Source of the DNA: Diploptera punctata
Taxonomy: Eukaryota; Arthropoda; Insecta; Blattodea; Blaberidae
Direction: 5' to 3'
Assembly: GCA_030220185.1 (NCBI GenBank)
Contig: JASPKZ010005705.1
Span: 1,847,501-1,911,500 of the forward strand
DNA: 64,000 nt
Each line of letters opens with the position of its first letter. Within the stretch, counting starts at the first letter, position 1. The notes below the pieces were generated by a model. The model had not been told where the DNA came from and searched no databases. It saw nothing but the letters and a program-made list of their open reading frames with translations. The position numbers and the translations under genes are program-made. This document shows, in pieces, positions 54,442 to 64,000 of the stretch.

Positions 54442-55020
54442 GTTAATTTAGAATATTATCACCCCATCATCAGTTACACTTTAACACAAATAATATACTC
54501 TGTATTTTTATGATTATGATCCAATACAATTTAAAACTATGTTTAATATAATATAAAGTAACGTGTTATTTATGGTCGAATTTCGACCACCTGGCGAACA
54601 CTAAATATTGATAAAACAGTGTTCTATCAGTGATTTTTAAAAATATAAAAAGGTACATCTCATTAGCTTTTAAAATATCATATTTTACATTTCGATTTGT
54701 AGTATATCGTAAATGAACATTCATTCATTCATTCATTCATTGAAGCACCGTTGTTTGTTTTGGCCTTAAGGTTATCTCCATGAATAATTACATAGAGAGC
54801 AACACATCCATTGCTTAAAGGCAGATTTAAATCCCCATTGGCTGTTCATAATGTTCCAATTAGTTCTCAATTTGGTCACAAGAGTGCTCGATTGAAGGAC
54901 TGATCACTACATCTATGCATACCATTGTTATCGCAGTATTAGCATGTTCACTCAATATAACATGCCTTTATTGTTGGAATGAAAACAAAATTATCTCGTT
55001 TATATCGCAGAATGTATTAC
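54442..55020. other. No recognisable gene
   Basis: A short (CATT)n tract lies at 54717-54740. Otherwise unassigned. Confidence 0.4.
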
Positions 55021-55112
55021 AAGTGCTCAGACGGTAGTGTTATAAACTTATATTCGAGAGGTCTTGGGTTCAAATCTCGATACCGACTAATGTGAGGTAT
55101 CGAATGATTTTT
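55021..55112 (+). repeat. tRNA-like element (family I)
   Basis: 'gtgctcagacggtagtgtta' then B box GGTTCAAATCTC. Same family as 41073-41165. Confidence 0.55.
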
Positions 55113-55205
55113 TCGATAGTAATATCGTAGGAAGGAAAATAGACAGCTATACAACAAAATTAATTAGGAGTATTTTTTTCTTATTTAAAGACGCCTTTAA
55201 CATCT

Positions 55206-55545
55206 ACCGCTGTGGTCTCGAGGTAGCGTGCTGCCTTGTCACGCAGCGAACCCGGGTTCGATCCCCGGTCGGGACAGTTTTTCTGGGTGAGGTTTTTATC
55301 GGGGTTTTTCCTCACCTGTAAGACAAATGTCAGGAAAACTTTAACGCCCAAATGGTCCCCGAAATCATATGGCCATCATCATCACCCTTATCATTATCAT
55401 TATCATCGTCCTTCACCGGTGTGGAAAGCAACGGGAAGCTACCACACCTACAATTCCGTAGTAAAGCTACAAAGCATAGCATGAAAATGCTATGATTGCA
55501 GTGAAATACCTGCCCTCGGGCAGAATTACTATGGATGGAGATATA
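55206..55545 (+). mobile_element. SINE-B, full-length
   Basis: Head 'ccgctgtggtctcgaggtag' with B box GGTTCGATCCC, then the complete body and the 'cctcgggcagaattactatg' end. Confidence 0.92.
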
Positions 55546-55653
55546 TATATAATGATATTGTGATATTGTGAAATGCTGAATAAAATGAAATGGGTTTAGT
55601 AATGAAATTCCAACCCATGATTTGACTTGACAATTAAGCAAAACCTCTCAATC

Positions 55654-55737
55654 GGGTTGGTCGGCACCGGGATTTGAACCTGGGACATCCCGAATACGAG
55701 TCTCAAACGCTATCGTTTGAGTTAAATCGCTCGATAT
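55654..55737 (-). repeat. tRNA-like element (family I), inverted
   Basis: On the minus strand: 'cgagcgatttaactcaaacg' and B-box GGTTCAAATCCC, then 'gtgccgacc'. Confidence 0.6.
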
Positions 55738-55880
55738 GGGTGTAATAAAACGCATTCTGAAAAAAATCAATGTATAAAGCAGCGAATATAAAAAATTGTG
55801 GCAAAACCAGCATTAAAATACGCCTGGGAAACATGAATCTAGGCATGAAACAAACATCATAACTTAGTCGCAGCTCATAT

Positions 55881-56107
55881 ATTCTCTTTAATTTGCTTCT
55901 TGTTATCGGAACTACTAGATGGCAATGGTGACAGAGTTCCCACTACCTCTCGTAATTGAAAAAAAAAAATATATATATATATATATATAAGAAAAATAAA
56001 TGTTTGTACTAGAGTTGCTTGGTAGCGTAATTCTTAGCGCACTAGACTATCAATACAGAGGTCCGAGTTCAAATCCCGTCCAAGCAGTTATTTTTCTTAT
56101 CACTCCA
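55881..56107 (+). repeat. Duplicated unit carrying a tRNA-like cloverleaf, copy 1
   Basis: The unit runs from 'attctcttta' through 'gttcccactacctctcgtaa' and an (AT)n stretch to a 71-nt tRNA-like sequence (about 56023-56093). That sequence has a perfect 7-bp acceptor stem (TGCTTGG / CCAAGCA), a D arm and a TTCAAAT T-loop. Two anticodon-stem pairs are lost. A T-run follows, as a polymerase III terminator would. Confidence 0.6.
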
Positions 56108-56188
56108 TATTAAGCTTGCAATGCTCATTGTCAAAATATTTAATTATAACATCGAAACAAAGAAGCGTCATTGCTATAAAGTAAAAAT

Positions 56189-56404
56189 ATTCTCTTTAGT
56201 TTTGCTTACTTGTTATAGGAGTTACTAAATGTCAGTGGAGATCGAGTTCCCACTACCTCTCGTAATTGAGAATATATATAAAAAAGAGAAATAAATGTTT
56301 GTACTGGATTTGCTTGATAGCGTAATTGGTAGTGCACTGGAGTATCAATCCGGAGGTCCGGGTATAAATCCCGTCCAAGCATTTATTTTTCTTATCATGT
56401 CATA
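56189..56404 (+). repeat. Duplicated unit carrying a tRNA-like cloverleaf, copy 2
   Basis: Same layout as copy 1, about 308 bp further on. Here the anticodon stem pairs (CTGGA / TCCGG), but the T-loop is changed to TATAAAT, and the acceptor stem has one mismatch (TGCTTGA). The anticodon position would read ATC. Better read as tRNA-derived repeat copies than as working tRNA genes. Confidence 0.6.
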
Positions 56405-56405
56405 T

Positions 56406-56441
<36 letters not shown>
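56405..56441. repeat. (AT)n microsatellite
   Basis: About 37 bp of AT units. Confidence 0.92.
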
Positions 56442-56442
<1 letters not shown>

Positions 56443-56559
56443 TAACAACAACGGTTATACTTAAAACAATCATATTTATTTTAAGTGCAATGTCTTAATC
56501 CATCGGTTGAGTAAAAAATAAGACCTTAAGACATTAACTCGCCATTTTAAATAAAACAT

Positions 56560-56573
56560 TTTATTATTATTAC

Positions 56574-56606
<33 letters not shown>

Positions 56607-56702
56607 CATCATCATCATCAAGTGGATGATTCCTCCCTCAAAAAATATTTCCAGACTTTCCTACCTCTGACAACCTGCCACCGATTCTTAAATTCCTAGG
56701 AG

Positions 56703-56800
<98 letters not shown>

Positions 56801-56801
56801 A
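56560..56801. repeat. (ATT)n microsatellites, two tracts
   Basis: Tract 56560-56621 ends in (ATC)n; a second tract covers 56705-56801. About 83 bp of unique sequence lies between them. Confidence 0.95.
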
Positions 56802-57192
56802 TATTAGAAAATCTGGATTTAAAATCTCATCTTGAGTCTAGGAGCGTTTTGTCCTTGAGTTTGTAGGTCTTTGTGTTAAAAGGGAAAAAGATAAACAATT
56901 ATAATACAAAAGAGAAAAGAGTGAAATGAAGGAAAACAAGAAAATGTTTTATGACGTGCATAAGTAGCTCAATATTTGGAAATCTTGATTACAAATCTCG
57001 GCTCAGGTACAAATTACATATGTCGTTACGGTATAGTAGGTCAGGTCGCGTCTTCATAGCCTAAAAGCATCGGCCTAAATCGTTTTATGGAAAAAGAAGA
57101 AAAAGAAAGTAAAGAAATGGTAAATGGTAAGACTCAACGATAGAAAAATTGTTACCATTAAAGATATTAGTATGAAAATATTGCTTCAAATC
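56802..57192. other. No recognisable feature
   Basis: Nothing identifiable. Confidence 0.4.
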
Positions 57193-57752
57193 CCCTGTAA
57201 ACCATTTATAGTAGGTCGAGGGATAATGTGAGATGAAGTTAAATTATATACAAGGATGTTAGCTCTCTCGCAATAACAGAGGACCAGATGAAATGAAATG
57301 GATTACATGAGTATGGAAAAACTGTAGAGTGAAGTTTGTTGGCAGGGGAAAACGCAAGTAACTCCAATAAAAACCTGTCTTGCCTCCATTAAATCCACAT
57401 GATAGTCGAGACATGGGCAGAAGAAAGCATAATTGAAAAAAATTGAAGAGAAGGAATTAAAGTGGTTAGGACATGTTTTAAGAATGGAAGATGAACGATG
57501 GCCAAAGCAACTATATCAATGGCATCCGACCAGAATGAAGAAAAGAGGGAGACAAAAGTTAACATGTAAGGAAGACAGTAATGCAAGCAAGAGGGCTAAG
57601 CATTGAAGAGCCCAAGATCGTAGGCTTCGGAGATTTGACACGGGAAGACGACAGCAGCTGTAAAAACCCGAAGATAGATACAGGCATGAACTCGGGACCT
57701 TTAAGTGGAGGATAACTGTCTAACCACTTGCGTCACAGACCTTCCACAAATT
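57193..57752 (-). mobile_element. SINE-F interrupted by a LINE fragment
   Basis: Left part (57193-57410) matches the body of 29148-29445 ('ggaccagatgaaatgaaatg', 'ccacatgatagtcgagac'). The right part (from about 57686) carries the head ('ctgtctaaccacttgcg'). Confidence 0.65.
57411..57685 (+). pseudogene. LINE 3' end nested in SINE-F
   Basis: 'LKWLGHVLRMEDERWPKQLY', then 'WHPTRMKKRGRQKLTC', the familiar LINE C-terminal order. A 5'-truncated short insertion. Confidence 0.7.
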
Positions 57753-58315
57753 TCATACATTTCATAAATAAAAAAATAAGTGTTGCAGCTGAATTCTCTA
57801 AAATGAATAAGATCTAACAAGTTTGTTTTTACAGAATCGTTGAACCAAATAGAAGCAAGCTGAAGGCTACGTGTAATGCAGTTGTGTGCAAGGAACTTTT
57901 TCTCTCGATTCAGTTCCCTTGGAGGGAATTTTACAGCCGGAGTTTCTCAAGTAACTCAGTTTATTACAAGAGGGCGAAGCCTGCGCCATTTTAATAACAG
58001 AATTATTGATAACCAGCAACTATCGGGAAAACAAAAGCACACTGCTTTCTGTTAACAGAAGGCCATGTTGAATTTTGAAATACTGATTTTTATACGTGAA
58101 GTGGTAATAAACACAATTCCTTAAGGCACAGTTTAATCATCCTTAGTTAAAATAATTTAACATGAACTTAAAATAATTTAGCATTTAATCATGTTTTTAT
58201 TAATGGGTTTTGGTCGAATTTAGGTATTGAGGTTGTTCTAATAAAAATATTTTGAAAAATCTTCGTCGATCCTATTTACCAGACACCGAAAATTACCATG
58301 ACAAAATGTATATTC
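57753..58315. other. No recognisable feature
   Basis: Nothing identifiable. Confidence 0.4.
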
Positions 58316-58637
58316 CATCCATAGTAATTCTGCCCGAGGGCAGGTCTTTCTCTGCATTCATAGAATTTTCATGCTATGCTTTGCAGCTTTACTAGGGGAT
58401 TATAGGCGTGATAGCTTCCCGTTGCTTTCCTCACCGGTGAAGGATGATGATGATAATGATAAGGATGGTGATGATGGTCGGATGATTTTCGGGGACCGTT
58501 GGGCCCTAAGGTTCCTGATATTTGTCTTACAGGTGAGGAAACACCCCGAAGAAAACCGCACCTAGGATGCTTGTCCCAACCGGGAATTGAACCGGGCCCG
58601 CTGCGTGACAAGGAAGCACGCTACCTCGAGACCACAG

Positions 58638-58638
<1 letters not shown>
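58316..58638 (-). mobile_element. SINE-B, full-length
   Basis: Minus-strand copy. The head is at the right ('tcgctgtggtctcgaggtag', B-box GGTTCAATTCCC), and the left end is 'catagtaattctgcccgagg'. Confidence 0.9.

Positions 58639-58682
<44 letters not shown>
58639..58682. repeat. (AT)n microsatellite
   Basis: It directly joins the SINE-B head. Confidence 0.93.
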
Positions 58683-58686
<4 letters not shown>

Positions 58687-59250
58687 GTGTGTTTGTATGC
58701 GCGATCTAGGTGGCCCATTTTTTTTCTGAACTAAACTCGGCACATAAGCAATAAATTAAAAAATTAAGGTCGAGTTCGTTAGCCAACTAAATCGGACCAA
58801 TTGTATTGGGGTTAACCCGAAGCAAAAATTTAAAAAAATCGCTCCGCAATGCTACAATTTTCGTAACAAAATTCGGTGTATAGTCATACAACGTGGAAGG
58901 TAAAAGGTAAAGGTAAAATGATTCCACTACAGGCCATAGGAGACCCTTTGAGTAGGAGGAGGTTAAGGCTCCCACTTTTTCTAGACAATCGGCACTTCTT
59001 GTCAGTCATTGTACTCATTTCCTTTAGAGGCTGAGTTAACCCCAGGACCATGGTGCCACCAGAAGGTTTGGGTCAGTCCAAAAATCCTTACCCCACCGGG
59101 ACTCGAACCCTCGAACGGGGAAGATATTCTCCAAAAATCAGTGAAATCGGACCATTTGAAGTGGGGGTTTATCTGAATGTTAAAATTTAAAAATTGCTCT
59201 ACCAGCCCCCATGATTGTATTCTTCCAGTGAAACGGACTGGTAATACATA
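58683..59250. repeat. Dispersed repeat interrupted by SINE-D
   Basis: 'ctgaactaaactcggcac' follows the (AT)n tract, as at 6050-6065. Two similar segments ('atcggaccaattgtattggg' near 58792 and 'atcggaccatttgaagtggg' near 59147) suggest a duplicated unit, with SINE-D between them. Confidence 0.5.
58893..59113 (-). mobile_element. SINE-D copy
   Basis: 'gaggaggttaaggctcccac', 'aaccccaggaccatggtgcc', 'ggtttgggtcagtccaaaaa' and the head end 'gggactcgaaccctcga'. Confidence 0.8.
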
Positions 59251-60242
59251 GGATTTAATTAACAAAAGAAAAATATGTTTCGTAAACCTGGAAAACTATA
59301 CATTTGATTTTCTGAGGAATTCGCTTAGTTTACGCAGTTCCTGCGCGATGGACTTCCATACTTCTTACAATTTCATGAATGTATATGTTTTCTCTGATGT
59401 AAATCAAATTTTATGCTGTATGAGTGCTGTATTCTATAACAACTACATAATTTTGTCAAAAGAGTTTCACATTGTTAATTTAAAACATTGTCGTAACAAA
59501 TTTCAAATTACACAAAATACGTACCGGTACTTAAATAAGTAGACCTAAATGTAACAAAGTAATTATTATAATAACTAATAAAAATATATTTATAATTTAC
59601 TTTCATCCTTAGTTTAACCTCTCCCTTTGTAGGTACTTCTCGGATGGGTGATCAAAACACATTCGTAATAATGTGAACATTTAAGACGACACGGTATTCA
59701 CTCAACATTTTTATAAATAGGGCGAAATGGACAGCGTTATGAATCAATCGTCTATGCGCCATTATCTAAGTTTCAAGTAAATACGTTTAAAGTTTAACTC
59801 AATATTCATTACTTATTATTGTGCCAAACTTACAATACTGGGCATTGAAAGTTATTTTCCTTGTTTGACAATTAAGCATCAACAGTCTAAGAACTGTAAT
59901 TGACGCTTAGTTGCATGATGCAAAATTAGATTAGCATTTATGAAGATCTGCTTTCATAGCTGTTTGTTGCAAACATAGAATCTCTGATAGGACTGATAGC
60001 GTTTACATTGTTATTTAATAATAAGGCTATATTTAAAGAGTTGGTGCTAGAACTGTGCGTACACCCTTAGACAAAAAAAAAAAAATTAGTCATCTCTTGA
60101 TTCTATCAACCGATCGTGGAACTTCGTGAGCACTCGCAGAAGCCTTATTCACATTAACACGTTTTCAGTAATTGTACTATGTTGTTTGCTAGTTAACGCA
60201 GTGTGCACTCAAGTAACATAAACGAGAGAGATTGCCTTTGTG
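59251..60242. other. No recognisable feature
   Basis: AT-rich. The 64-codon frame at 59348-59542 has no motif. Confidence 0.4.
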
Positions 60243-60320
60243 TGTTTCCGTGGTCGAGAGGTTTAACACACAACATCTGCGTTCGTAACCTCACGGGTTC
60301 GATTCCCGTTCTGCTTTCTT
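60243..60320 (+). repeat. tRNA-like sequence with T-run
   Basis: A-box-like 'tggtcgagaggtttaac', B box GGTTCGATTCCC, then a long T-run. The presumed acceptor ends do not pair, so a tRNA pseudogene or SINE head is more likely than a tRNA gene. Confidence 0.5.
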
Positions 60321-60720
60321 TTTTTTTCTTTTTTTACTGAATGTTAGGATAGCATTTCGCCTGTAATATGGTTTCATATTTAATTTTATATTTGAGTTTT
60401 AAGGCTTTAATGCACACACAAAACACATAAATGAAAACCTTCTAATAGTTAAATGAAGAAAGAAAATAATATCTTCCAAAATGAAAACTAACAAAATTAA
60501 TATCGGGTGTATGAACCCTCAGCATCTATTACCGCCCTCAATCCTAGGGGCATTGATGCAATCAAATTTCTACAGGCACGTCTAGTGCATCCCAGGCGTC
60601 TTGAATTTGTGCCATAACAGATCTTTCGTCTTTCGTGTATCTGCAGGCCAATTAGAGTTCATCTCTATTTTCATTTTAGCTCACACATTTTCGATTGGAT
60701 TCAAATCAGGTGAACAGCGA
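60321..60720. repeat. Unassigned; probable transposon-derived repeat
   Basis: 'cgattggattcaaatcaggt' near 60688 resembles phrases seen in several animal DNA-transposon relics. I cannot place it in a family. Confidence 0.3.
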
Positions 60721-60728
60721 AATTTGAT

Positions 60729-61060
60729 TTGCCTTCTCCTTCAACAATCAAATCAAATTTAGTTAAACACGTTTCAGAAAGCGGCCACAGTTTCAACAAT
60801 ATCGATAATACAATGTCAATTATACACAGGGAAAACAACAGACACAAAATTAACATTTTAGAAGAAATCGAAATTATCAAGAAGGCCAAAAAATACAAAC
60901 ATTCTCAACGAACATGTGCCTAATAAGCAAAACCCTCTATTAGACATACAGTTAATTCAATACTACTACAACAACTCCAGAAGATGAAGCATGCATCGAA
61001 AGGCCTAAAGTGAAATCAACGAAAATTTTAAATAGTTGAGGAAGACGGTAGTATACAAGG
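60729..61060 (+). pseudogene. Penelope-like element C-terminal and terminal fragment
   Basis: 'NLVKHVSESGHSFNNIDNTM' and 'SIIHRENNRHKINILEEIEI' parallel the PLE segment at 51750-51870. Then a hammerhead-like motif and a 'gttgaggaagacggtagt' end. The rest of the endonuclease and the RT are absent. Confidence 0.8.
60978..61007 (+). ncRNA. Hammerhead-ribozyme-like motif
   Basis: Core CAGAAGA (one change), extra T, a stem with one mismatch, GAA, the self-complementary hexamer AGGCCT, then A at the cleavage position. Confidence 0.55.
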
Positions 61061-61535
61061 TAAAAATAAATAATAGAACTAAAACAACACGCTTTATTAG
61101 AAAACAGAACTAAAAATGAAAAATAGTTTTAATTTCCAACACGCTTGGGATAAAATTAAAGTTGTCCACAAAAAATCATCTCCAACATATCTAGAATAAA
61201 ACTAGAGTTATCTACAAAAAAAATAATTTTACCATCAAAAGCGTGGGGTGCCCTATGTCAATTAATATATTTGATAATAAACAGATATTGGTAAAATTAA
61301 AGTCTCTAAGAAGAAAACGTAAAAACCATAAAAAGCACCCCACGCTTTTGATGGTATTTTTTTTTTAGATAACTCTAGTTTTACTCTAGATGTGTTGGGG
61401 ATGATTTTTTTGTTGGCCAATTTAATTTTATCCCAAGCGTGTTGGAAATTAAAATTATTTTTTTCATTTTTTAGTTCGGTTTCCTAATAAAGCGTGTTGT
61501 TTTAGTTTTTTTTAAACTATTATTTATTTTTAATT
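61061..61535. repeat. Long inverted repeat next to the PLE end
   Basis: Arms 61061-61251 and 61335-61535 are complementary with scattered changes. Inner ends are 'gcgtggggtgc' / 'gcaccccacgc'; outer parts contain 'acaacacgctttatta' and its complement. The spacer is about 83 bp. No coding. Confidence 0.85.
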
Positions 61536-61610
61536 TTTTAGTACGGTTTTCTAATAAAGCATGTTGTTTCAGTTTTTTTAAACTATTATTTATTTTTTTA
61601 ATTTTTAGTT
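61478..61610. repeat. 67-bp tandem duplication
   Basis: Units at 61478-61544 and 61545-61610 share 'ctaataaagc', 'tgttgttt' and 'aaactattatttattttt'. It extends the right arm of the inverted repeat. Confidence 0.8.
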
Positions 61611-61675
61611 TAATTGATTGTCATAAACTGGAATCCCATAAAAATTTAATTGTTTAATACTCTTCTAAAAAATCA

Positions 61676-61768
61676 ATCCGGCCTGGATTTGAACCAGTTG
61701 CCTATGGATTACTGAAATTATATACCACTACAGTCCACCGATCTTACCACTGTGCTCTTACAACGATT
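61676..61768 (-). repeat. tRNA-like element
   Basis: Minus strand: 'cacagtggtaagatcggtgg' and B box GGTTCAAATCCAGG. A SINE head or tRNA pseudogene. Confidence 0.45.
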
Positions 61769-62149
61769 GACTATAAAGTCGGTAAGTCCGCAACCTATTA
61801 CACAGGTTTTTTTTTCTGATGATTCTGGCCAGGATTTAAAAAAATAATAATGAAAATATTGTATTGTCATGAGTCCTTTACAAGTATACAATGTTTCAAG
61901 TCGTTTTTAAGTGGGTGAAAATCGTGTTCAAAGATTCCGTTACATAGATACAGGTCCGTTACATACACAGATACAGGTCAAGTTAATATAAAGCGTATAA
62001 AAATATATAATTTAACATTGTTATAACCTCAACGGTATAGAAAACAATTATGAACTTAAAAAGTATAGATTAATTCAAATGTCGAAATAAAATGTATTTA
62101 ATTCATAAAACGTTTTAATACAAATATCACGAAAAAGAATTGCCTAACT

Positions 62150-62225
62150 GAAGACGCGAACCTGCGATATTCACTAACAGAAACAATGGCCGCATGCTTT
62201 ACCACTGACCTATCAGGACACGTAG
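62150..62225 (-). repeat. tRNA-like element
   Basis: Minus strand: 'tcctgataggtcagtggtaa' (A-box-like) and B-box-like GGTTCGCGTCT. The end pairing is poor. Confidence 0.4.
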
Positions 62226-62492
62226 GAGAATCTTCAGTTTATGCCACATAACACAGTAGCTCAGGGACTGCACAATTATGACTAGTCTCCTAGTTTGAAC
62301 CCAGCGCTGTGCCGAGTATGACTTAGAAGAAATGTGCGTTCAAGAGATGACTTTTTTTTTGTCGAAGGGTGTACATTTACTTCATGAGCCAGTGCAAAAG
62401 GATGACATCAAAATATATTTTGTAGTGATGGGCGGCTTAGAAGGGGGATTGCATAAAATAGTAACGAAGGGGCGATTATAAAAAAGTGATCT
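62226..62492. other. No recognisable feature
   Basis: Nothing identifiable; it leads into the GA-rich tract. Confidence 0.4.
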
Positions 62493-62835
62493 GAAGAAGA
62501 GAGAGAAAGAGAGAGAAAGCGAGGAAAGAGAGAGAAAGTCGAGAATAAGAGAGCAGAGAGGTAGAGAAAAAAGAGAAAAAAGAGAGTTAAAAAGAGCGAG
62601 GAAAAACGAGAGAAAAAGAGAGAGAAAAATGAGAGAAATAAAGAGAGAAAAAAAGAGAGAAAAGGAGGAGAAAGGGCGCAAGAGGAGACGACGAGAGAAG
62701 AGAGCGAGAGAGCATGAGGAGAGAAAGAGCGAGAGAAAGAGAGAGAGAGAGAGATATTGTAGAGAGCGAGAGAGGAGATCGTACGCAAGAGAGAGAGTGT
62801 AGCTCGAGAGAGAGAGAGAGCGAGACCTCTCTCTC
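62493..62835. repeat. GA-rich imperfect microsatellite
   Basis: Purine-rich with AGAGAGA cores and GCGAGA, GGAGAA variants. Long Arg/Glu or Ser/Leu frames here are artefacts of the repeat. Confidence 0.95.
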
Positions 62836-62852
62836 TCTCTCCCCTCTCTCTG

Positions 62853-62900
<48 letters not shown>
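62827..62900. repeat. (CT)n microsatellite
   Basis: The strand bias switches abruptly from GA to CT at about 62826. Confidence 0.95.
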
Positions 62901-62906
<6 letters not shown>

Positions 62907-62949
62907 TTATGTTAGTAGGTCCCAGAATTTATTGAAACAGGCTTGAATA

Positions 62950-63235
62950 CAAATGAGAAATCAGCTCTTATTACATCTGGCTTCCCATAAGGATCATGTA
63001 GCTCACTGTTGTGAAATCTTCTCCATTCATCTGTCTGTTCCTCTCTCCTTGGTCAGAAATGTTTCTAAGAACTTTATTCTCAAATACTCGTAATGTTTTC
63101 TCTTCCCTTAAAATAAATAACGCATGTTTCACACCCATACAATATAACCAGGAGAGTAACAGTTTTATATATTTTCAGTCTTTTTGAGACAAGTTGGGAT
63201 GACAAAAGTCCCTGTAATGTGTAATACTATTGAAT
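62950..63235 (-). pseudogene. LINE-2 fragment
   Basis: The minus-strand reading gives 'LKIYKTVTLLVILYGCET' then 'REENITSI', matching the LINE-2 block after the RT domain. Stops present. Confidence 0.7.
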
Positions 63236-63254
63236 TATTTATAATTTTTAACTA

Positions 63255-63258
63255 AGAA

Positions 63259-63301
<43 letters not shown>

Positions 63302-63304
63302 TAA
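63255..63304. repeat. (AT)n microsatellite
   Basis: It lies between two oppositely oriented LINE-2 fragments. Confidence 0.93.
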
Positions 63305-63305
63305 T

Positions 63306-64000
63306 AGTAAGCAGACTTACTCCCTATATTGATGATATTCTAGGAGATCATCAATGTGCATTTAGAAGAAACAGGTCTACAGCAGATCAGATTTTTAGTA
63401 TAAGACAGATTTTAGAAAAGAAATGGGAATATAATGGTACTATACATCAACTGTATGTAGACTTCAAAAAAGCATATGATTCAATTAAGAGGGAGAAGTT
63501 ATATAGTATCCTGCTGGAGTTCGGAATTCCTAAAAAGTTAGACTTATACGAATGTCTCTAAATGGCACAAAGAGTAGGGTGCGTGTAGGCAAACAGTTTT
63601 CGGACACTTTTGAAATCCGGAATGGGTTGAAGTAAGGAGATGCACTATCTCCTCTACTATTTAATTTTGTACTAGAGCATACCATTAAATCTTTAGAGAA
63701 TAAGGAAGGCTTACAACTCAATGATATTACTAAGCTGTTAGTTTATGCTGATGATGTATTATTGTTGGCCGATAGCGAGGAGATACTAAAGGACAACACG
63801 CACACACTATTGAGTAACACAAAGAAATTAGGACTGGAAGTAAATATCAATAAAACTAAATATATGGTCACACGTAGGAATTCATTAAATAAAGGAAATG
63901 GACAGGTAATGAATGACAAATGAGGGAAATTTTGAGGAAGTGGCTGAATTCTAATACCTAGGAACAATAATCACAAATAGGAATGAGATGCACAAAGAAA
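63306..64000 (+). pseudogene. LINE-2 reverse transcriptase, continues past window
   Basis: In order: 'HQCAFRRNRSTADQIFSIRQ', 'LYVDFKKAYDSIKREKLYSI', 'AQRVGCV' (other frame), 'GDALSPLLFNF', 'LLVYADDVLLLADSEEILK' (catalytic YADD) and 'GLEVNINKTKY'. Stops at about 63558 and 63633 and a frameshift near 63915. Truncated at its 5' end and cut by the window edge. Confidence 0.88.

Noticed and set aside
60243..60320. Functional tRNA gene
   Set aside because: A and B boxes and a T-run are present, but the 5' and 3' ends do not pair as an acceptor stem.
62382..62906. 164-174 codon frames rich in Ser/Leu or Arg/Glu
   Set aside because: They arise from the GA/CT simple repeat in several overlapping frames.

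Overview
This window is non-coding, AT-rich animal DNA made almost entirely of transposable elements and their remains. There are no bacterial features: no operons, no ribosome binding sites and no dense gene array. An intact Ty3/Gypsy element, two Tc1/mariner transposons, Penelope-like elements (PLEs), several LINE families with (GAA)n-type tails, tRNA-derived SINE families, and long (ATT)n, (AT)n, (GT)n and (GA)n microsatellites point to a large arthropod genome. A cockroach- or termite-like insect is my inference; no host gene is present that would settle it.

Layout. 1-14 kb: microsatellites, SINE and LINE fragments, a PLE terminal inverted structure (2.8-3.0 kb), a LINE reverse-transcriptase copy (10.5-12.1 kb) and a 1.54-kb Tc1-like transposon with perfect inverted ends (12.16-13.71 kb). 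14.06-20.89 kb: a complete 6.8-kb Ty3/Gypsy retrotransposon on the minus strand, with two roughly 920-bp LTRs, a 4-bp target duplication, a polypurine tract, one uninterrupted Gag-Pol frame and a small SAP-like upstream ORF. 21-31 kb: LINE and SINE fragments, a second Tc1-like transposon (24.13-25.65 kb) and a repeat with internal CCCGG-rich tandem units. 31.6-33.0 kb: a 1.39-kb foldback palindrome. 33.7-49 kb: PLE termini, LINE fragments, nested SINEs, and one weak candidate for host exons (42.16-42.39 kb). 49.43-52.06 kb: a near-identical head-to-head palindrome of two 5'-truncated PLE copies inside one 13-bp target duplication. 52-64 kb: a LINE with target duplication, SINEs, a duplicated tRNA-like unit, a PLE 3' fragment next to a second long inverted repeat, a GA/CT tract, and a LINE reverse-transcriptase copy that runs off the window end.

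How the parts fit together. The autonomous families supply two enzyme types. Reverse transcriptases come from the Gypsy element, the LINEs and the PLEs; DDE transposases come from the Tc1-like elements. The SINEs and palindromic elements are non-autonomous. Several insertions are nested and have readable target duplications, so local relative ages can be worked out.

The most notable signal is a set of hammerhead-ribozyme-like motifs at the ends of PLE copies. Across at least four unrelated-looking termini the same layout recurs: a catalytic-core-like heptamer, one extra T, a stem-loop, GAA, a self-complementary hexamer that differs between families, then a non-G base. This covariation suggests conserved RNA structure and a dimeric ribozyme design.
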